Assembly (NCBI RefSeq): GCF_011617705.1
Contig: NZ_CP050154.1
Coordinates: 3,844,001-3,908,000, forward strand
Reading direction: 5' to 3'
Length of the DNA stretch: 64,000 bases
Source: Brevibacterium limosum
GTDB lineage: Bacteria > Actinomycetota > Actinomycetes > Actinomycetales > Brevibacteriaceae
This document shows, one piece after another, positions 61,932 through 64,000 of this stretch (positions are counted from its first letter, which is position 1; each line of letters starts with the position of its first letter). The translations under genes and the position numbers were made by a program. The notes beneath the pieces were generated by a model. That model searched no databases. It was not told the DNA's origin and was given only the letters and a program-made list of their open reading frames with translations.

Positions 61932-63245
61932 TCAGAATGTCAGCGAGTCGTTATGGGCAGCGCGACCGGCGAGGATGCCGCCCAGTGCGGTGATGAGCAT
62001 GCTCAGTATCAGCAGAACTGCGGTGGCCCAGATCGTCCCGCCGAACACGGTCACCGAAGCCAAGGCGACCGAAGGCGCGAAGCCGCCGATGGCTCCCGAG
62101 ACGTTGTAGGAGACAGCAACAGCGGTGTAGCGAGATCGATCGGGGAACATGTCCGCCATCATCGAACCCAGCGCCCCGTATGGCAGGCCGAGCAGTCCGA
62201 TGCCGACACCGATGCCGATGATCACCAGCGGCGGTGAGGCCGTACCGACCAGAGCCATCAGCGGGAAGGCAAGGACCACAGAGAGCAGCGCCGTCATTCC
62301 TACGGCTTTCCAGGGAGTGAACCGATCGCCGAGCTGACCGCCGAAGAAGATGGCGATGCCCTCGAGGACGGCGCCGAGCATCGTACCCGTCAACAGTATG
62401 CCGGCGGCCAGATGGAGAGTCTCGGTGCCGAAGTTGACGATGAAAGTCGTCAGCAGATAGAAGGGCGCGCTTCCGACGAGGCTGGCACAGACGCCGATGA
62501 GCACCCGACGCCAACTTGTTCGGAGCACATGGAACAGGGGGACCTTGACCCTTCGGTCCTCCTGAACGATCTTCCGGAATTCCGGTGTTTCGTCGACCTT
62601 GAAACGGATGTAGAGCGCAATGCCCATGAGGAGGAAGGACAGGAGGAACGGAACGCGCCAGCCCCATGCGATGAATTGGTCGTGGGGAAGCAGCGTCACC
62701 AAAGCGACGATTCCGCTCGAGCCCAGATTGCCGATCGGTGACCCGTACTGTGGCATCGCGCCGTAGAACGCGCGTTTCTCGGGTGGGGCGTGCTCGACGA
62801 CCATCAGCACGGCGCCGCCCCACTCACCGCCGACGGACATCCCCTCGATGATGCGCAGCACAACGAGCAGAATGGGAGCCCACACCCCGATCGTGTTGTA
62901 CGTCGGCAGCAGACCGATGGCGCCTGAGCTGATGCCCATGACGAGGACTGTGGCGATGAGCGTGTTCCGGCGCCCGATCTTGTCGCCGAGATGACCGAAG
63001 ACGATCGACCCCACGGGACGGGCCAAGAAGCCGATGGCAAATGACAGAAACGCCACGATAGTGCCTACGGCGGGGTCGAACGTGGGAAAGAAGAGCTCGT
63101 TGAAGGCCAGAGCGGCAATGAGGCCGTAGATGAAATAGTCGTACCACTCGATGGCGGTGCCGATGAGGGAGCCCGCCGAGACTCGCCGCAGCTGCGCTGA
63201 GTCGATATGCGTTGATCGGAAGCTGTCTGCTTCATCTGCAGTCAT
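61932..63245 (-). CDS. MFS transporter, MHS type
   Basis: Fourth MHS-branch permease in the window, 437 residues, 12 segments. SLIGTAIEWYDYFIYGLIA, FGHLGDKIGRRNTL and GGEWGGAVLMVVEHAPP are the signatures. It lies 172 bp downstream of the partial M20 deacylase on the same strand (63246-63417 shows no gene), so the two probably form an operon in which the carrier imports an N-acyl amino acid or similar substrate for the deacylase. No strong Shine-Dalgarno is seen before the ATG. Confidence 0.88.
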   Translation of the reverse strand: MTADEADSFRSTHIDSAQLRRVSAGSLIGTAIEWYDYFIYGLIAALAFNELFFPTFDPAVGTIVAFLSFAIGFLARPVGSIVFGHLGDKIGRRNTLIATVLVMGISSGAIGLLPTYNTIGVWAPILLVVLRIIEGMSVGGEWGGAVLMVVEHAPPEKRAFYGAMPQYGSPIGNLGSSGIVALVTLLPHDQFIAWGWRVPFLLSFLLMGIALYIRFKVDETPEFRKIVQEDRRVKVPLFHVLRTSWRRVLIGVCASLVGSAPFYLLTTFIVNFGTETLHLAAGILLTGTMLGAVLEGIAIFFGGQLGDRFTPWKAVGMTALLSVVLAFPLMALVGTASPPLVIIGIGVGIGLLGLPYGALGSMMADMFPDRSRYTAVAVSYNVSGAIGGFAPSVALASVTVFGGTIWATAVLLILSMLITALGGILAGRAAHNDSLTF

Positions 63246-63417
63246 TCGACGTCATCCCCATTGAAGTCGGTCTTTCATCCGGTCGAACTCGACGGACTCG
63301 TTGAATGCTCCCACGGCTCCGGGGGTTCTCCCTGACGCAGTCAGGTAGGTCGTCATTCTACGCGCGCTCACAGTTGGATGACCAGGTTGGAACGGTCGGC
63401 TGGTCCCCTCGGCGGTT

Positions 63418-64000
63418 CTATTTCAGTGGCTCCAACCCGCACCACTCGGCGATGAAGAGCGCTATGGTCTTCGTGATGTTGCGGACGGACTCGATGTGGA
63501 CCCGCTCGTCGAAGGCGTGGATATCGAGGGATCGCGGCCCGTAGGTCAGAGTCGGCATCGACCCGTAGTTCGTGTAGACCCGACCGTCGAGGTAACCCGG
63601 CGTGGTGAACGACTGCAGGGGCTGGCCGAACACATCGTGATGGGCCGAGCCGAGCACGGCCTCTGCGTCGCCGCCTTCCTCGAGCCGATATCCCGCGGCG
63701 AAGAAGCCGGTTCGCTCCAGGCGCGGCAGGCGACTGTCCTGACCGCGCCGGGCGATGCTCGCGTGCCGGACGTGCTCCTGGATCTCTTCCCACGCCTGTT
63801 CCGGGTCGATCCCCGGATAGATGGCGGCACGCACGGAGATCTCACACCATGACGGGACACTGGAGGGCCAGTCTCCACCCGTGATCTCTCCGACGTTGAA
63901 GTTGATGGGATGATCGACATCCTCGAAGCCCGGGTACCGGTCCTTCTGAGCATTCCAATCGGCCTCGAGTGTGCGCAGGTCGGCGATCACTTCATTGGTC
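63418..64000 (-). CDS. ArgE/DapE-type M20 deacylase (N-terminal part outside the window)
   Basis: C-terminal part, about 194 residues, of a zinc-dependent M20 amidohydrolase; the frame stays open to the window edge (a GTG at 63990 is internal, preceded by in-frame codons for TNE). INFNVGEITGGDWPSSVPSWCEISVRAAIYPG is the dimerisation-domain entry (shown in parts), and GYLDGRVYTNYGSMPTLTYGP with HAFDERVHIESVRN carries the C-terminal metal His and Glu typical of ArgE/DapE-like deacylases. Removes an acyl group from an amino acid derivative; substrate unknown. Followed by the MHS transporter at 61932-63245. Confidence 0.85.
   Translation of the reverse strand, partial: TNEVIADLRTLEADWNAQKDRYPGFEDVDHPINFNVGEITGGDWPSSVPSWCEISVRAAIYPGIDPEQAWEEIQEHVRHASIARRGQDSRLPRLERTGFFAAGYRLEEGGDAEAVLGSAHHDVFGQPLQSFTTPGYLDGRVYTNYGSMPTLTYGPRSLDIHAFDERVHIESVRNITKTIALFIAEWCGLEPLK

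Overview
The window is high-GC actinobacterial chromosome. Densely packed genes, frequent GTG/TTG starts, 4-bp ATGA/GTGA gene overlaps and a mycothiol-dependent-type protein fit this. The mix of genes (hut cluster, several MHS-type transporters, acyl-CoA and amide catabolism, DUF222/HNH protein) suggests Brevibacterium or a close relative; that placement is inference, since no rRNA or marker search was possible. There is no tRNA, rRNA, prophage, complete insertion sequence or CRISPR array that I can see. Both window ends cut genes: a permease at the left, an M20 deacylase at the right.

Layout. (1) 1-4.8 kb: an NCS2 permease facing a leftward operon of amidohydrolase, TauE-like exporter and LacI regulator, with a perfect 16-bp LacI-type operator in front. 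(2) 4.9-8.0 kb: rlmC and a BCCT carrier. (3) 8.1-18.1 kb: histidine utilisation, as a leftward operon hutI-hutH-M20 hydrolase-hutF-iclR plus a separate leftward hutU, with an HSDL2-like SDR between them. Near-identical palindromes lie before hutI and hutU. (4) 18.2-24.1 kb: CaiB-type CoA-transferase and acyl-CoA dehydrogenase, divergent from a LysR regulator and an MHS transporter. (5) 24.3-25.5 kb: a chloramphenicol-exporter-like MFS gene broken by a frameshift. (6) 26-32.8 kb: a two-subunit CoA-transferase, divergent LysR, thiolase, CaiB-type CoA-transferase and acyl-CoA dehydrogenase, i.e. a carboxylic-acid degradation block. (7) 33.1-36.4 kb: an NCS1 permease with a third hut-type operator, and a secreted lipase.

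(8) 36.6-45 kb: a leftward amide-catabolic block (LysR, MHS transporter, M20 amidohydrolase, amidase, second MHS transporter, second amidase). (9) 45.3-51.2 kb: DUF222/HNH protein, MarR regulator with a 27-bp palindrome, a DinB/maleylpyruvate-isomerase-like protein, a small membrane protein, lgt and a thioesterase. (10) 51.3-58.2 kb: two aminotransferases, an SDR, a FAD amine oxidase-like protein and an alpha/beta hydrolase. (11) 58.3-64 kb: a membrane-anchored protein with endonuclease-associated repeats, a small membrane protein, a MerR regulator with its textbook promoter before a small drug exporter, a HAD dehalogenase-like enzyme, a fourth MHS transporter and the partial deacylase.

The strongest unexplained signals are non-coding. 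First, a three-site palindrome set ties the NCS1 permease to the hut genes. Second, two 60-bp copies of a two-stem structured element (16107-16166 and 25727-25786) each follow a long hairpin downstream of a gene. Third, many intergenic spaces carry short tandem repeats of 15-22 bp (some 40-44 bp), and the oligomer CCGAGGCGG recurs throughout.
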